A stretch of DNA of 64,000 bases, from NCBI GenBank assembly GCA_021568835.1, contig JAKGSH010000004.1:1-64000 (forward strand). Reading direction: 5' to 3'. Numbering within the stretch: position 1 is the stretch's first letter; the number at the start of each line of letters is the position of its first letter. Below are positions 50,448 through 60,173 of the stretch, in pieces. The notes beneath the pieces are model-generated. The model made no database searches. It was given only the letters and a program-made list of their open reading frames with translations, and was not told the DNA's origin. The stretch comes from Streptomyces sp. Tue 6430 (GTDB taxonomy: Bacteria; Actinomycetota; Actinomycetes; Streptomycetales; Streptomycetaceae). Made by a program: the position numbers and the translations under genes.

Positions 50448-51061
50448 CTACCGCGACCGCCCGGCCGCGGGCGCCGCCGCCCGGCCGTCGTCGGCCGGAC
50501 CGGCCAGGGCCCGGGCGGCCCGGTCGCGGTGTGCGCGGAAACGGCGCAGGTACGACCGTGCCATGGGGCCCGGCGGGACCCGCGGGCGAAGGCCCGCATG
50601 TTGCGTTCGCCCGTGTTGTAGCCCAGGGCGAGGAGTTCGTCGCGGGTGTAACGGCGCACGTGCCGCTCCGGAAGAGCGTGGTCGAGGTCCTTCAGGTGCA
50701 GGGCCGCCGCCCGGACGGCGAACGCGGGATCGTCGCGGAGGTCGCGCCACCGCTCGGACAGGCCGTGCGTTTGCCGCACCCGTTCGAACGTCGCGCGGTG
50801 CATGTTGGCCACGCCGAAGGACGCCCCCGGCTTCCACCACTGCCACAGCCGCTCCAGCAGCGGATGGTGCGGTTTGTACGCCTCGTTGTGCAGGACGGTC
50901 ATCACCAGGAGGGGTGACACACCGGCTTCCGCGGCGCAGTGCACCACCTGCGGGGCGTAGTCGGCCGGATCGTACCCACCGGGCCGCAACGGCGGCTTCT
51001 GCACGCCGCCGGGGCCCGCCGGCCCGCCCTCTCGCCCGGACATCGTCGCCCGCTCCGCCAT
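50448..51061 (-). CDS. Transglycosylase-like protein (one frameshift)
   Basis: VHCAAEAGVSPLLVMTVLHN-EAYKPHHPLLERLWQWW contains the Glu expected of an SLT/lysozyme-like fold. GASFGVANMHRATFERVRQT (GxANMxxxTF) and LLALGYNTGERNMRAFARG (YNxGxxxMRxF) are the other typical segments. No signal peptide: the N-terminus (MAERATMSGREGGPAGPGGV) is hydrophilic, so it would be exported by another route or act elsewhere. One base lost near 50580 changes the C-terminus; about 204 residues. Confidence 0.72.
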
Positions 51062-51259
51062 GCTCGGCCCCGCCTCTCCCCTGCCGCCCGCCCCACCCGT
51101 ACGGCAGGACGGTTTCCGTGGGGTGCACGTGCCCCGGCGCCCCGGCCTCAATCCGGCCCGGGACCACTGGAGTGCCGCGCCGCCGACCGGGCATCCGGTT
51201 GTTCGGGCCGTCGCGGCGGCCCTCGACGTTCGCCTTCACGGTCCAGTGGGAGATTCGGC

Positions 51260-52468
51260 GTGATACTCGACGACATACCGGCGCCTCGTGCTCACGACGC
51301 CGCACCCGACCCGCAGGCGCGCAAGCAGCGCCTGCGCCGTCGCCTGGAGCGGCTGATCGGCGTGGCCGCCACCGAAGGCAACGCCCTGGTGCCCCTGCGC
51401 AACGGTGACGAGATCTTCCCCGCGATGCTCGGGGCGATCCGTTCGGCCGAGCACACCATCGACATGATGACCTTCGTGTACTGGCGCGGCCAGATCGCCC
51501 ACGACTTCGCCGGCGCCCTGGCCGACCGCGCCCGTGAGGGGGTGCGCGTGCGGCTGCTGCTCGACGGCTTCGGCGCCAAGGAGATCGAAGGGCGGCTGCT
51601 GAACCTGATGAGCGAGGCGGGCGTCCAGCTGGCCTGGTTCCGCAAGCCCGCGTGGCTGTCACCGTTCAAGCAGAACCACCGTTGCCACCGCAAGGCCCTC
51701 ATCGTCGACGAGCACACCGCCTTCACCGGCGGCGTCGGCATCGCGGAGGAGTGGAGCGGCGACGCCCGCAATCCGGGCGAGTGGCGGGACACCCACGTCC
51801 AGGTGCGCGGTCCGGCCGTGGACGGCATCGCGGCCGCGTTCGCGCAGAACTGGGCCGAGTGCCACGACGAACTCTTCGACGACCGCGACCGCTTCACGGC
51901 ACACCCGCAGGCCGGCTCGTCGGTGGTGCAGGTGGTGCGCGGCTCCGCGAGCATCGGCTGGCAGGACATGCAGACCCTCATCCGGGTCATGCTCACCTCC
52001 GCCGAGGAACGCTTCCGGCTGGCCACCGCCTACTTCGCCCCGGACACCTACTTCATCGACCTGTTGTGCCAGACCGCGCGGCGCGGCGTGCGCGTCGAGA
52101 TCCTGCTCCCCGGGCCGCACACCGACCAGCGGGCCTGCCAGCTCGCGGGTCAGCACCACTACACGCGGCTGCTGGAGGCCGGCGTGCACGTCCGCCAGTA
52201 CCAGCCGACCATGATGCACGCCAAGATCATCACCGTGGACTCGGTGGCCTCCCTCATCGGGTCCACGAACTTCAACCGCCGGTCCATGGACCACGACGAG
52301 GAGGTGATGCTCGCCGTCCTGGACGAGGAGTTCACCGCCGCGCTCGACCGCGACTACGACGCGGACCTGCGCGACAGCGTGGAGGTGGACCTCCGCCGGT
52401 GGAGACGGCGGGCCATGCTGCAACGCGCCAAGGAATCCGCGGTCCTGCCGATCCGGCGCTTCCTGTGA
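51260..52468 (+). CDS. Phospholipase D / cardiolipin synthase-like protein
   Basis: 402 residues, intact, GTG behind GGGAG. Two HKD motifs: HRKALIVDEHTAFTGGVGIA and HAKIITVDSVASLIGSTNFN. ALVPLRNGDEIFPAMLGAIR and AEHTIDMMTFVYWRGQIAHD give the family start. No N-terminal membrane helices, unlike classical Cls, as in ClsB-type or cytosolic PLDs. It may make cardiolipin or another phospholipid. A terminator follows. Confidence 0.9.
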   Translation: MILDDIPAPRAHDAAPDPQARKQRLRRRLERLIGVAATEGNALVPLRNGDEIFPAMLGAIRSAEHTIDMMTFVYWRGQIAHDFAGALADRAREGVRVRLLLDGFGAKEIEGRLLNLMSEAGVQLAWFRKPAWLSPFKQNHRCHRKALIVDEHTAFTGGVGIAEEWSGDARNPGEWRDTHVQVRGPAVDGIAAAFAQNWAECHDELFDDRDRFTAHPQAGSSVVQVVRGSASIGWQDMQTLIRVMLTSAEERFRLATAYFAPDTYFIDLLCQTARRGVRVEILLPGPHTDQRACQLAGQHHYTRLLEAGVHVRQYQPTMMHAKIITVDSVASLIGSTNFNRRSMDHDEEVMLAVLDEEFTAALDRDYDADLRDSVEVDLRRWRRRAMLQRAKESAVLPIRRFL

Positions 52469-52476
52469 GCATCCCG

Positions 52477-52515
52477 GGAGAGGGCCCCCAGCCGGAGAGC
52501 GCGGGGGCCCTCTCC
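52477..52515 (+). terminator. Terminator of the phospholipase D gene
   Basis: Perfect 13-bp stem GGAGAGGGCCCCC / complement, 9 bp after the stop. Confidence 0.85.
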
Positions 52516-52619
52516 CCTTCACCGGGGTGCCGGGTGTACCGGGAGGGATGAGTGGCGGCGCCGAAGCACGGCGGGCGGCGGGCAGCAGGCGGTGAGCAGC
52601 AGGCGGCAGGAACAGCGAA

Positions 52620-52648
52620 AAACGGGACCCGGATGCCGGGTCCCGTTT
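52620..52648 (-). terminator. Terminator of the sigma factor gene
   Basis: AAACGGGACCCGG / complement with a three-base loop. On the minus strand it is followed by TTTTT, 37 bp after the sigma-factor stop. Confidence 0.88.
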
Positions 52649-52684
52649 CGACTGCTGTGCCCGTGGCCGGGCGTTTCGGGTGGT

Positions 52685-53524
52685 TCAGCCGGTGGTGAGC
52701 ATGCCTTCGCGCAGGCGGGCCAGGAGGCGGGAGATCAGGCGGGAGACGTGCATCTGGGAGACGCCGAGGCGTTCGCCTATCTGGGCCTGGGTGAGTTCCT
52801 CCACGAACCGCCAGTGGATGATCCGCCGGTCACGCTCGTCCAGCGCGGCCACCATCGGCGCCAGCGCGTGGAAGTCCTCGACCAGACCGAGGGCGGCGTC
52901 CTCGTCGCCGATGAAGTCCGCCAGCGCGGCCTCGCCGTCCTCGCTGCCGCTGATCGCCGCGTCCAGCGACGCCGACGTGTACCCGTTGGACGCCAGCCGC
53001 GCCTCGACCACCTCGTCCTCCGGCAGGCACATCAGCTCCGACAACTCCTTGGTCGTCGGCGTGCGCCCCAGCCGGCTGCGCAGCTCCTCGTTGGCCCGCG
53101 CCAGCTGCACCCGCGCCTCCTGCAACCGCCGCGGCACGTGCACCGCCCAGGAGGTGTCCCGGAAGAACCGCTTGATCTCCCCCACGATGTAGGGCACCGC
53201 GAAGGAGGTGAACTCCACCTCGCGCGACAGCTCGAACCGGTCGATCGCCTTGATCAGCCCGATCATGCCGACCTGGACGATGTCCTCCATCTCCTCCGGC
53301 CCACGGCTGCGGAACCGGCCCGCCGCATACCGCACCAGGGACATGTTCATCTCGATCAGCGTGTTGCGCGCGTACTGGTACTCCGGCGTGCCCTCCTCCA
53401 GCACCGCCAGCCGCCCGAAGAACACCTTCGACAACTCCCGCGCGTCCCGCGGCGCGACCTTCGAGGGATCGGCGATCTCCGGAACGTCCACCGTCCCAGC
53501 GGCCTGCACGGTCGTCGTCATCAT
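52685..53524 (-). CDS. SigB/SigF-type stress sigma factor
   Basis: 279 residues, intact, behind GGGAGGGG. Region 2: EMEDIVQVGMIGLIKAIDRF and EFTSFAVPYIVGEIKRFFRD. Region 3: VPRRLQEARVQLARANEELR with RTPTTKELSELMCLPEDEV. Region 4: RRIIHWRFVEELTQAQIGER and LGVSQMHVSRLISRLLARLR. It belongs to the group 3 sigma factors of Streptomyces (SigB, F, G, H, I, K, L, M, N family), usually controlled by anti-sigma factors and phosphatases. No anti-sigma gene is adjacent, but a SpoIIE-type phosphatase remnant lies 0.9 kb away. Confidence 0.95.
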   Translation of the reverse strand: MMTTTVQAAGTVDVPEIADPSKVAPRDARELSKVFFGRLAVLEEGTPEYQYARNTLIEMNMSLVRYAAGRFRSRGPEEMEDIVQVGMIGLIKAIDRFELSREVEFTSFAVPYIVGEIKRFFRDTSWAVHVPRRLQEARVQLARANEELRSRLGRTPTTKELSELMCLPEDEVVEARLASNGYTSASLDAAISGSEDGEAALADFIGDEDAALGLVEDFHALAPMVAALDERDRRIIHWRFVEELTQAQIGERLGVSQMHVSRLISRLLARLREGMLTTG

Positions 53525-53748
53525 GTGCCCCTCCCAGTCCATCCACCGCCGGATCCCCGGCCGTCGTCGCCGGCCCGTCGTGCCCGCAAAGCCCCGCCTA
53601 CCCCCGACCCCGACAACCATTCCCCGAAACTTTCACGAACCGACACGCAGCGGCCCGGACCCGACGGACCGGCCCGGGCCGCTGCGTGCCGGGCGCCCGG
53701 CGGTTAGGGTCGTGGCCGGTCATGGTCGTCGAGGAGGGGGATCCGAGG

Positions 53749-54288
53749 ATGAACGGAACGGTCACGGCGGTCAGCAGCAACGGCGCGTACTCGTTCACCA
53801 AGCCGAACAGGGACAGCATCACCCTGCTCGCCGGGCTCGGCGTGGAGGGTGACGTGCACGCCGGCGTGACCGTCAAGCACCGGTCGCGGGTCGCGCAGGA
53901 CCCCACCCAGCCGAACCTGCGCCAGGTCCACCTCCTCCACGAGGAGCTCTTCGCCGAGGTCGGTGCGGCCGGTTTCACGGTGACGCCCGGTGACCTCGGC
54001 GAGAACATCACCACCCGCGGCCTCGATCTGCTCGGTCTGCCGGTGGGGACGCTGCTGCGCATCGGCGAGGCGGTGCTGGAGGTGACCGGGCTGCGCAATC
54101 CCTGCCGGCAGATCGACGGTTTCGAGGAAGGGCTGCTCAAGCAGGTCGTCGGCCGCGACGGGACCGGGGCCGTCGTGCGCAGGGCCGGCATCATGAGCGT
54201 CGTGAGGGAGGGCGGCGTGGTGCGGCCGGGTGACGTGATCACGGCGGAACTTCCCACCGGGCCGCACCGGCCCCTGGACCGGGTCTGA
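53749..54288 (+). CDS. MOSC-domain protein
   Basis: About 179 residues from ATG 53749 (GAGGAGGGGG upstream); ATG 53722 is also in frame. GTVTAVSSNGAYSFTKPNRD, GLGVEGDVHAGVTVKHRSRV and LRQVHLLHEELFAEV are typical. The conserved Cys is in LEVTGLRNPCRQIDGFEEGL, presumed to bind molybdenum cofactor sulphur or cargo. Function of stand-alone MOSC proteins (detoxifying N-hydroxylated compounds, sulphur delivery) is not settled. Confidence 0.9.
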   Translation: MNGTVTAVSSNGAYSFTKPNRDSITLLAGLGVEGDVHAGVTVKHRSRVAQDPTQPNLRQVHLLHEELFAEVGAAGFTVTPGDLGENITTRGLDLLGLPVGTLLRIGEAVLEVTGLRNPCRQIDGFEEGLLKQVVGRDGTGAVVRRAGIMSVVREGGVVRPGDVITAELPTGPHRPLDRV

Positions 54289-54368
54289 CCGGGCGCCTCC
54301 ACGGCATCCGCGGCCACCGTGTCCGGCCGGACGCGCGGGAGCGGCGAGCGGGCGAGCGGGAGCGGCGG

Positions 54369-54704
54369 GGGATCGACGTCCTCGAGCCCACCCTCCCCTC
54401 CACGCCCCTCAACCTCTCGGCCAACCTCTCGGCGCTCCTCGGGGACCACTACCACGTCGACACCGTGCCCTTCTCCCCCGGCGACCAGATGCTGCTCCAC
54501 ACCGACGGCGTCACGGAAACCCGTGACCGCGCGGGCGTGTTCTTCCCGCTGCCGGACCGGGTGCGCCGGCGCGGAGCGGCCCGGCCTCGCGAGCTGTTGG
54601 ACGACCTGCATGCGGACCTGCTCCGCCACGGCGGCGGACTCGACGACGACGGCGCGGCCCTCGCCGTGCGCCGCCGCCCGCACGCCCCGGCCGCCGCACG
54701 CTGA
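54369..54704 (+). pseudogene. C-terminal remnant of a SpoIIE/PP2C-type phosphatase
   Basis: VLEPTLPSTPLNLSANLSAL, then VDTVPFSPGDQMLLHTDGVT and ETRDRAGVFFPLPDR match the last third of SpoIIE-domain phosphatases (PGDxxLLxTDGVTETR, metal-binding Asp). The N-terminal half of the catalytic domain, including the first metal ligands and GHPPPL strand, is missing, and no start is evident. It is most likely a decayed gene rather than a frameshift, since no matching sequence was seen upstream in other frames. Confidence 0.65.
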
Positions 54705-54976
54705 CGCACGGTCCCCTCTCAGGGGTTCCGTGCCGCTCCGCGTGGGCTTCCGGGCGGGGCGCGAGCGCACGGGAATCACCCATGACGACCGAAGTGATTG
54801 ACGCGCGGGGAGCCACGCCCTACCTTCTGACCGGCTTCCCGAACCATGTTCGACATATCGACCGGATTCCTGCTCCGCTCCGCCGCCGCCCTCTCCCCCT
54901 GATCTCCCTGATCTCCCTGATCTCCTTGATCCCGCTGACATCGTCCTGAGGGCCCCGCACACCCCTTGGAGAACGC
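54705..54976. promoter_or_regulatory. Leader of the GH43 gene, with 9-bp repeat
   Basis: Contains CTGATCTCC repeated three times and a degenerate fourth at 54899-54934, about 45 bp before the start. No ORF seen. Confidence 0.5.
54899..54934. repeat. 9-bp tandem repeat, three perfect and one degenerate copy
   Basis: CTGATCTCC at 54899, 54908 and 54917, then TTGATCCCG. It lies in the presumed promoter or leader of the glycosidase. Confidence 0.88.
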
Positions 54977-56363
54977 ATGAACCCCCCTCCCCGCCCTTCC
55001 CGCCGTCATGTTCTCGGCATGGCCGCCGCGACACCCTCGCCGTGACCGGCGCGCTGACACTCGGGGCCGGCTCCGCCCACGCGGCCGACTCGGCGTACGT
55101 CATGACCTACTTCACCGAGTCGACCACCCTGGGCGAGGGCACCGACTACGGCCTCCATCTCGCCGTCAGCACGGACGCCCTGAACTGGACACCGCTCAAC
55201 CAGAACAACCCGGTGGCCACGCCCACCGAGGGCGCGCTCGGTCTGCGCGACCCGTTCGTCCTGCGCAAGCAGGACGGCACCTTCGTGATCCTCGCCACCG
55301 ACCTGAAGGGCACGGACTGGAACCACGTCAGCCAGTACATCCACGTCTGGTACTCCACCGACCTGCGCACCTTCACCGGCTACCACCGGCTGAAGCTGCA
55401 CGACATGAACACGCACTCCTGGGCGCCCGAGGCGTTCTGGGACGCGGGACGCGGCCAGTACGCGGTCATCTACTCCGCGGTGAACTCCAGCGGCCACAAC
55501 GTCATCATGGTCAACTACACGACCGACTTCCTCACCGCCTCCGCTCCGCAGGTCTTCTTCGACCCCGGCTACGACGTGATCGACGGTGACATGGCGGTCG
55601 GTGTGAACGGGGTCAACTACTTCTACTTCAAGAAGAACCAGACGCTCGTCGGAGCGCGGTCCACCTCCCTCGCCCCGGGCAGCTTCACGGAGTTCACCAC
55701 CGGCGTCGCCCACGGCGGCACCGAGGCCCCGACCCTCGTGAAGTCCCTGACGTCGAACACCTGGTTCCTCTGGGGCGACACCTACACACCCAACGGGGTG
55801 TTCTACGCCTGGCAGTCCACCGACCTCTCGTCGGGCACCTGGACGGCGCTCGACCAGAGGGCCTACACGCAGCCGCTCAACTCCAAGCACTGCGGGATCG
55901 CGCCGATCACGGCCGCCCAGTACGACAACCTCGTCGCCAAGTGGGGCGCCCCCGCCTGGAACCGCCTCAAGTCCTACAACCACCCGGCCCGTTACGTCCG
56001 CCACGCGAACTACGTGGGCCGCATCGACGAGTACCCCGTCGACCCGCCCACCGACTCCCAGTGGAAGCTCGTCCCCGGTCTCGCCGACAGCGCGGGGTCT
56101 CCTTCCAGTCGGTCAGCCACCCGTCCCGCTACCTGCGCCACTACGCCTACCAGCTCCGGCTGGACGCCCCCGACGGCACGTCCGCGTTCGCGGCGGACGC
56201 CACCTTCTACCGTACGGCGGGGCTGGCGGACGCGAGTTGGACGTCGTTCCGGTCCTACAACTACCCGACCCGCTACCTCCGCCACGCGAACTACGTGCTG
56301 CGCATCGACGTGCCCGCCACGGCCACGGACCGGCAGGACGCGACCTTCCGGCTCGGTCACTGA
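54977..56363 (+). CDS. Secreted GH43-type glycosidase with C-terminal AbfB domain (two frameshifts)
   Basis: Tat-type signal (RPSRRHVLGMAAA then VTGALTLGAGSAHAA; twin Arg in SRRHVLG). One base lost near 55031 falls inside it. Catalytic beta-propeller: LGLRDPFVLRKQDGTFVILA (Asp), HDMNTHSWAPEAFWDAGRGQ (Glu acid), YDVIDGDMAVGVNGVNYFYF. After a second loss near 56098 the AbfB module has repeated blades, HPSRYLRHYAYQLRLDAPDG and YPTRYLRHANYVLRIDVPAT. About 462 residues. Likely acts on arabinose- or xylose-containing plant polysaccharide. Confidence 0.87.
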
Positions 56364-56476
56364 GCCGCGGTGCACCCGCGAACGCCCGCCCCCGGCCGGT
56401 GCCGGGGACGGGCGTGTCGAGCACGGTCCGCTTCACGGGCGGCCGTCGACGACCGGGGTCGTGAGCGCGCGACGCG

Positions 56477-57232
56477 TCAGGACGCGACGAAGCGGGCGAT
56501 CTGGCCGAGCACGACCGTGTCCGCGAGGAACCCGATGTGGGTCTGGCAGAGCACGTTGTTGTTGGTCGCGCCGTCCAGCCGGGTGCTGGTGTACGGCAGG
56601 ATGACGCCGTCGCACGCCGAGTACCACGTGGCGTACCTGGTGGCGCCGGGCGTCTCGTCGCCCGAGGTGATCTGGGAGATGAACGAGGAGCCCGGGTACA
56701 TCTGCTGGCACGTCGTGTAGATCAGGCAGGCGCCGGCGAACGTGGTGCCGTGGTTGGCGCCGGCGATCGAGGCGAGGTGGCTGACGCTGGTGTTGCCGCC
56801 CAGCACCTTCAGGTAGTACTGGCTGACCAGGCCGCCCATCGAGTGGTTGACGATCGCGACCTTGCTCGCTCCGGTTCGCGCCTTCACGTTGTTCACGAAG
56901 GTGGCGAGGCCCTGGGCGTTGGTGATGTTGTTGCCGTAGGAGTTGTACTCGTAGGCGAAGAGGTCGGAGCTGTCCCAGCCGTTGAGCCGGAAGACGCTCA
57001 TGGCGGTGACCCAGTTGGACGCGTCGCCGGTGTAGCCGTGCACGAAGACGACGGGCGTGCCGGTCGAGAGCGCTCCGACGGCCGCGTCCGACGAGCGCGC
57101 CGCGGTGGCGGTGCGGGTCGCGGTGGTCGCGGAGTCGGCCGCGCCGGCCGTCGACGCCGAGGAGAACAGGGTGAGGGCGGCCGTGGCGGCGGCGAGAACG
57201 CCGAGAAGCCGGCGTGGGGAACGAGGACGCAT
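56477..57232 (-). CDS. Secreted lipase (class 2 / LipA-like)
   Basis: 251 residues, intact, behind AGGAGATCCCC. Sec signal MRPRSPRRLLGVLAAATAAL with SSASTAGAA cleavage region. TPVVFVHGYTGDASNWVTAM is the oxyanion HG motif; KVAIVNHSMGGLVSQYYL the nucleophile elbow (NHSMG). CQTHIGFLADTVVLGQIARF supplies the His. Four Cys give two disulphides, as in Streptomyces lipases. It converges with the GH43 gene, and both are secreted hydrolases. Confidence 0.92.
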   Translation of the reverse strand: MRPRSPRRLLGVLAAATAALTLFSSASTAGAADSATTATRTATAARSSDAAVGALSTGTPVVFVHGYTGDASNWVTAMSVFRLNGWDSSDLFAYEYNSYGNNITNAQGLATFVNNVKARTGASKVAIVNHSMGGLVSQYYLKVLGGNTSVSHLASIAGANHGTTFAGACLIYTTCQQMYPGSSFISQITSGDETPGATRYATWYSACDGVILPYTSTRLDGATNNNVLCQTHIGFLADTVVLGQIARFVAS

Positions 57233-57621
57233 GGGGATCTCCTGACACGGGCGTGGGGGGCGGGTGCCTGACCCGACCAGAGTCGTGGGGCGGGGCGCGG
57301 GCGCCATCGGCTGAATCACCAGTGGCCCGGTGAGCGCCGTCGGGGTCGCCGACCGGCTCCCGGCCGTCGATACGTCCCCGTGCGGCACCGGCGGCACCGT
57401 CGTCACCTCGCCGCGGGCTTCGCCCCACGGCGGCCGGTCCGCCCGCACGGCACGGCACGCACCGGACATCCCTGTCGTCCAGCCGGCACTCCACGGGCTG
57501 CCCCGACGACTCCTGACGGAACGTCAGAACACTCCCTGGCGGACCGGCCCTCGGCAGCCCCGTGGCCCGCACGCCGCCGGGGCCGCCGCGCGGACCGCCG
57601 CGGCGCGCGTGCGCCGACGGC
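57233..57621. other. Intergenic region upstream of the lipase gene
   Basis: No gene. Holds a perfect dyad CTGACG-GAA-CGTCAG (57513-57527), a TetR-like operator candidate, between the lipase promoter side and the end of the aldo/keto reductase gene. Confidence 0.45.
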
Positions 57622-58561
57622 TCACACCGCGGAGTCCAGGCGTGCGCGCTGCTCGGCGGTCAGCTCGCGGGAGACCCCGCGAGCGCCTCGTCCAGCTGCC
57701 CGGCCGTGCTGACGCCGACGACCGGCGTGGCGGCCGGGTGCCCTCCGGCCAGCCACGCCAGCACCACCCGGTTGCGGTTCGTGCCGGTCTCGGCGGCGAT
57801 GTCGTCGAGCACCGCGAGGCGGCGGACGGTGCCGGGATGGTCGTACTCCGCCGGCAGCGGCCTGTCCGCGCGGGTGTAACGGCCGCCCAGCAGCGGCGTG
57901 TACGCCCACAGCGCCATGTCCGGGTGGTGCTCGAGGTAGTGGAGCACCTCGTCGGTGACCGCGCCGAACCGGTGCACCACGCTGGGCCGGGTCCCGGGGC
58001 GCGGTCGCAGGTAGGTGTGGTGCAGCTGCACCGCGGTGAAGCCGGTGCCGCCGTGCGCCCGCGCCAGCTGCCGCGCCCGCTCGACCTGCCACACGGGGTG
58101 ATTGGAGCAGCCGAGCCGGCCGACCGTGCCGGCGGACACCAGCTCGTCGAAGGCGGCGACCGTCTCCTCCAGGGGGTGGCCGGATCGGGCATGTGCGCCC
58201 AGTACAGGTCGACGTGGTCCGTGCCCAGCCTGCGGAGACTGCCCTCGATCCCCTTCTTCACGGCCCCGGCCGACAGGCCCTCGGCCGTCTCGGGGAAACG
58301 TCCGGCCACGGTCGGCTCGCAGCCCACCTTGGTGCTGATCCGGACGCGGTCACGGACACCGGGGCGGCTCGCCAGCCAGCGTCCGAGCAACGCCTCGCTC
58401 TGTCCGCCGAAGCCGCTCGGGTGGTCCCAGAACGCGTAGCAGTTCGCGGTGTCGATCCAGACGCCTCCGGCGTCCACGAAACGGTCCAGGAGCTCGAACG
58501 ACCGTCGTTCGTCCTGGACCGTGCCGAACAGCATGGCCCCGAGGGCCAGTTTCTCCGTCAT
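57622..58561 (-). CDS. Aldo/keto reductase (two frameshifts)
   Basis: MTEKLALGAMLFGTVQDERR, GGVWIDTANCYAFWDHPSG (Asp, Tyr of the tetrad), ISTKVGCEPTV (Lys), VDLYWAHMPDPATPW (His). Then, after a lost base near 58173, ELVSAGTVGRLGCSNHPVWQ and ALWAYTPLLGGRYTRADRPL, and RNRVVLAWLAGGHPAATPVV. A further loss near 57677 affects the last 17 residues. About 313 residues. Divergent from the MocR regulator with only 46 bp between starts, so probably its target. Confidence 0.9.
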
Positions 58562-58607
58562 GCCCCTCACGCTAGGCGGCTTCGGACCGGCGGTACGCTC
58601 CAATGCC

Positions 58608-60116
58608 GTGCCTGTTCCCCAGACCAATTCCGCGTGGGCGACGCTGCTCGACGTCGGTCCCGCCGAGCGCGGGCGGCGCCGCCTGCACGACCGCCTGGCG
58701 CACGCGTTGCGCACCGCGATCCGGGACGGCCGGCTGGCGGAGGGCGCGGCCGTGCCACCGAGCCGGGCGCTCGCCGAGGAACTCGGCTGTTCCCGCTGGG
58801 TGGTGACGGAGGCGTACGGGATGCTCGTCGCGGAGGGCTATCTCCGCGCCCGGGTGGGTTCCGCCACGCGCGTCTCGTGGACACCGGACACCGCGCCGCC
58901 GCGGCCCCGCGTGCCGCGCGCGCCGGCGCCGCCGCCGGTCCGGTACGACCTCGCGCCCGGCCTGCCCGACCTGCGGGCCTTTCCCCGGCGCCGCTGGGCG
59001 GAGGCCGTCCGGACGGTCACCGGTTCGGCCGTCCACTACGATCTCGGCCTGCCCGACCCCGCCGGGCACCCGGTGCTGCGCACCACCCTCGCGCAGTACC
59101 TGCGGCGCTCGCGGGGCGCCGACACCCGCGCCGCGTCGGTGTCCGTGTGCGCGGGCGCCACCGACGCCCTGTTCCGCGTCTGCCGGGCGCTGCGCGCCGA
59201 GGGGATCGCGGACCTGGCGGTGGAGGAGCCGGGGTGGGGGCGGCTGCGGGACGCCGCCACGAGCGCCGGCCTGCGCGTGCACCCCGTGCCGGTGGACGGC
59301 GACGGCGTCCGCGTCGACGACCTCGCGCGCTCCCCGGCCCGGGCCGTCGTCGTCGGCACGGCGCACCAGTTCCCCACCGGCACCGTGCTGTCCCCGGCGC
59401 GCCGGGCCCGTCTGGTGCGCTGGGCCCGTGAGGCGGACGGGTTCGTCGTCGAGGACGACTACGACGCCGAGTTCCGCTACGACCACCACCCGGTCGCCGT
59501 GGTGCAGGGCATGGAGCCCGGCCGGGTCTTCCTCCTCGGCTCGGTCAGCAAGACGCTGTCGCCGGCCCTCGGCCTGGGCTGGCTGCTCGCCCCCGCCGCG
59601 ACGGCCCCGCGGCTCCGCTCGGCGAACCCCGTCGCCGCCGCACCGCCGGTGCTGGACCAGCTCGCGCTCGCCGCCTTCATCGACCGCGGCTGGTACGACG
59701 CCCACCTGCGCGCCGCGCGGCGCCGTTTCCGGGCCCGCCGCGACCTCCTGGTCCGCACGCTCGCCGACCGGGTGCCGCAGGGCCGCGTCGCCGGTACCGC
59801 GGCGGGGCTGCACGTCCTGCTGCACCTGCCCGACGGCACCGACACCCGCGCGACCGTCCGGACGGCGGCCGCGGCCGGGCTCCGCCTGGCGGACCTCGCC
59901 GACTACCACCACGCGAGCCCCCCGGCGCGGCCGGCGCTCGTCCTCGGATACGGCAACATCACCGACACGGAGATCCCGCCGGCCGTCGCCCTGCTGGGCG
60001 AAACCCTGCGCGCGGCGCCGCGGTCCCGTCCCACCGCGTCCCCGCCGGCGTCCCGGGCACGCCGGCCCGGTCCACGACCGTCGTCTTCCCCGCCGCCGGA
60101 CGGCCGCGGGGCGTAG
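58608..60116 (+). CDS. MocR/GntR-type regulator with aminotransferase domain
   Basis: 502 residues, intact, GTG start. N-terminal winged helix (RRRLHDRLAHALRTAIRDGR, LAEGAAVPPSRALAEELGCS, RWVVTEAYGMLVAEGYLRAR) of the GntR type, linker, then a PLP aminotransferase fold: VCAGATDALFRVCRALRAEG, FVVEDDYDAEFRYDHHPVAV and PLP lysine in LLGSVSKTLSPALGLGWLLA. Likely senses PLP or an amino compound and controls the divergent aldo/keto reductase (some AKRs reduce pyridoxal). C-terminal 35 residues are Pro/Arg-rich and disordered. Confidence 0.92.
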   Translation: MPVPQTNSAWATLLDVGPAERGRRRLHDRLAHALRTAIRDGRLAEGAAVPPSRALAEELGCSRWVVTEAYGMLVAEGYLRARVGSATRVSWTPDTAPPRPRVPRAPAPPPVRYDLAPGLPDLRAFPRRRWAEAVRTVTGSAVHYDLGLPDPAGHPVLRTTLAQYLRRSRGADTRAASVSVCAGATDALFRVCRALRAEGIADLAVEEPGWGRLRDAATSAGLRVHPVPVDGDGVRVDDLARSPARAVVVGTAHQFPTGTVLSPARRARLVRWAREADGFVVEDDYDAEFRYDHHPVAVVQGMEPGRVFLLGSVSKTLSPALGLGWLLAPAATAPRLRSANPVAAAPPVLDQLALAAFIDRGWYDAHLRAARRRFRARRDLLVRTLADRVPQGRVAGTAAGLHVLLHLPDGTDTRATVRTAAAAGLRLADLADYHHASPPARPALVLGYGNITDTEIPPAVALLGETLRAAPRSRPTASPPASRARRPGPRPSSSPPPDGRGA

Positions 60117-60173
60117 GTATCGTGACGCGCGTCCCGGCCGCACGGCCGTCCCGCCGCCGACGTCAGGATCCAC

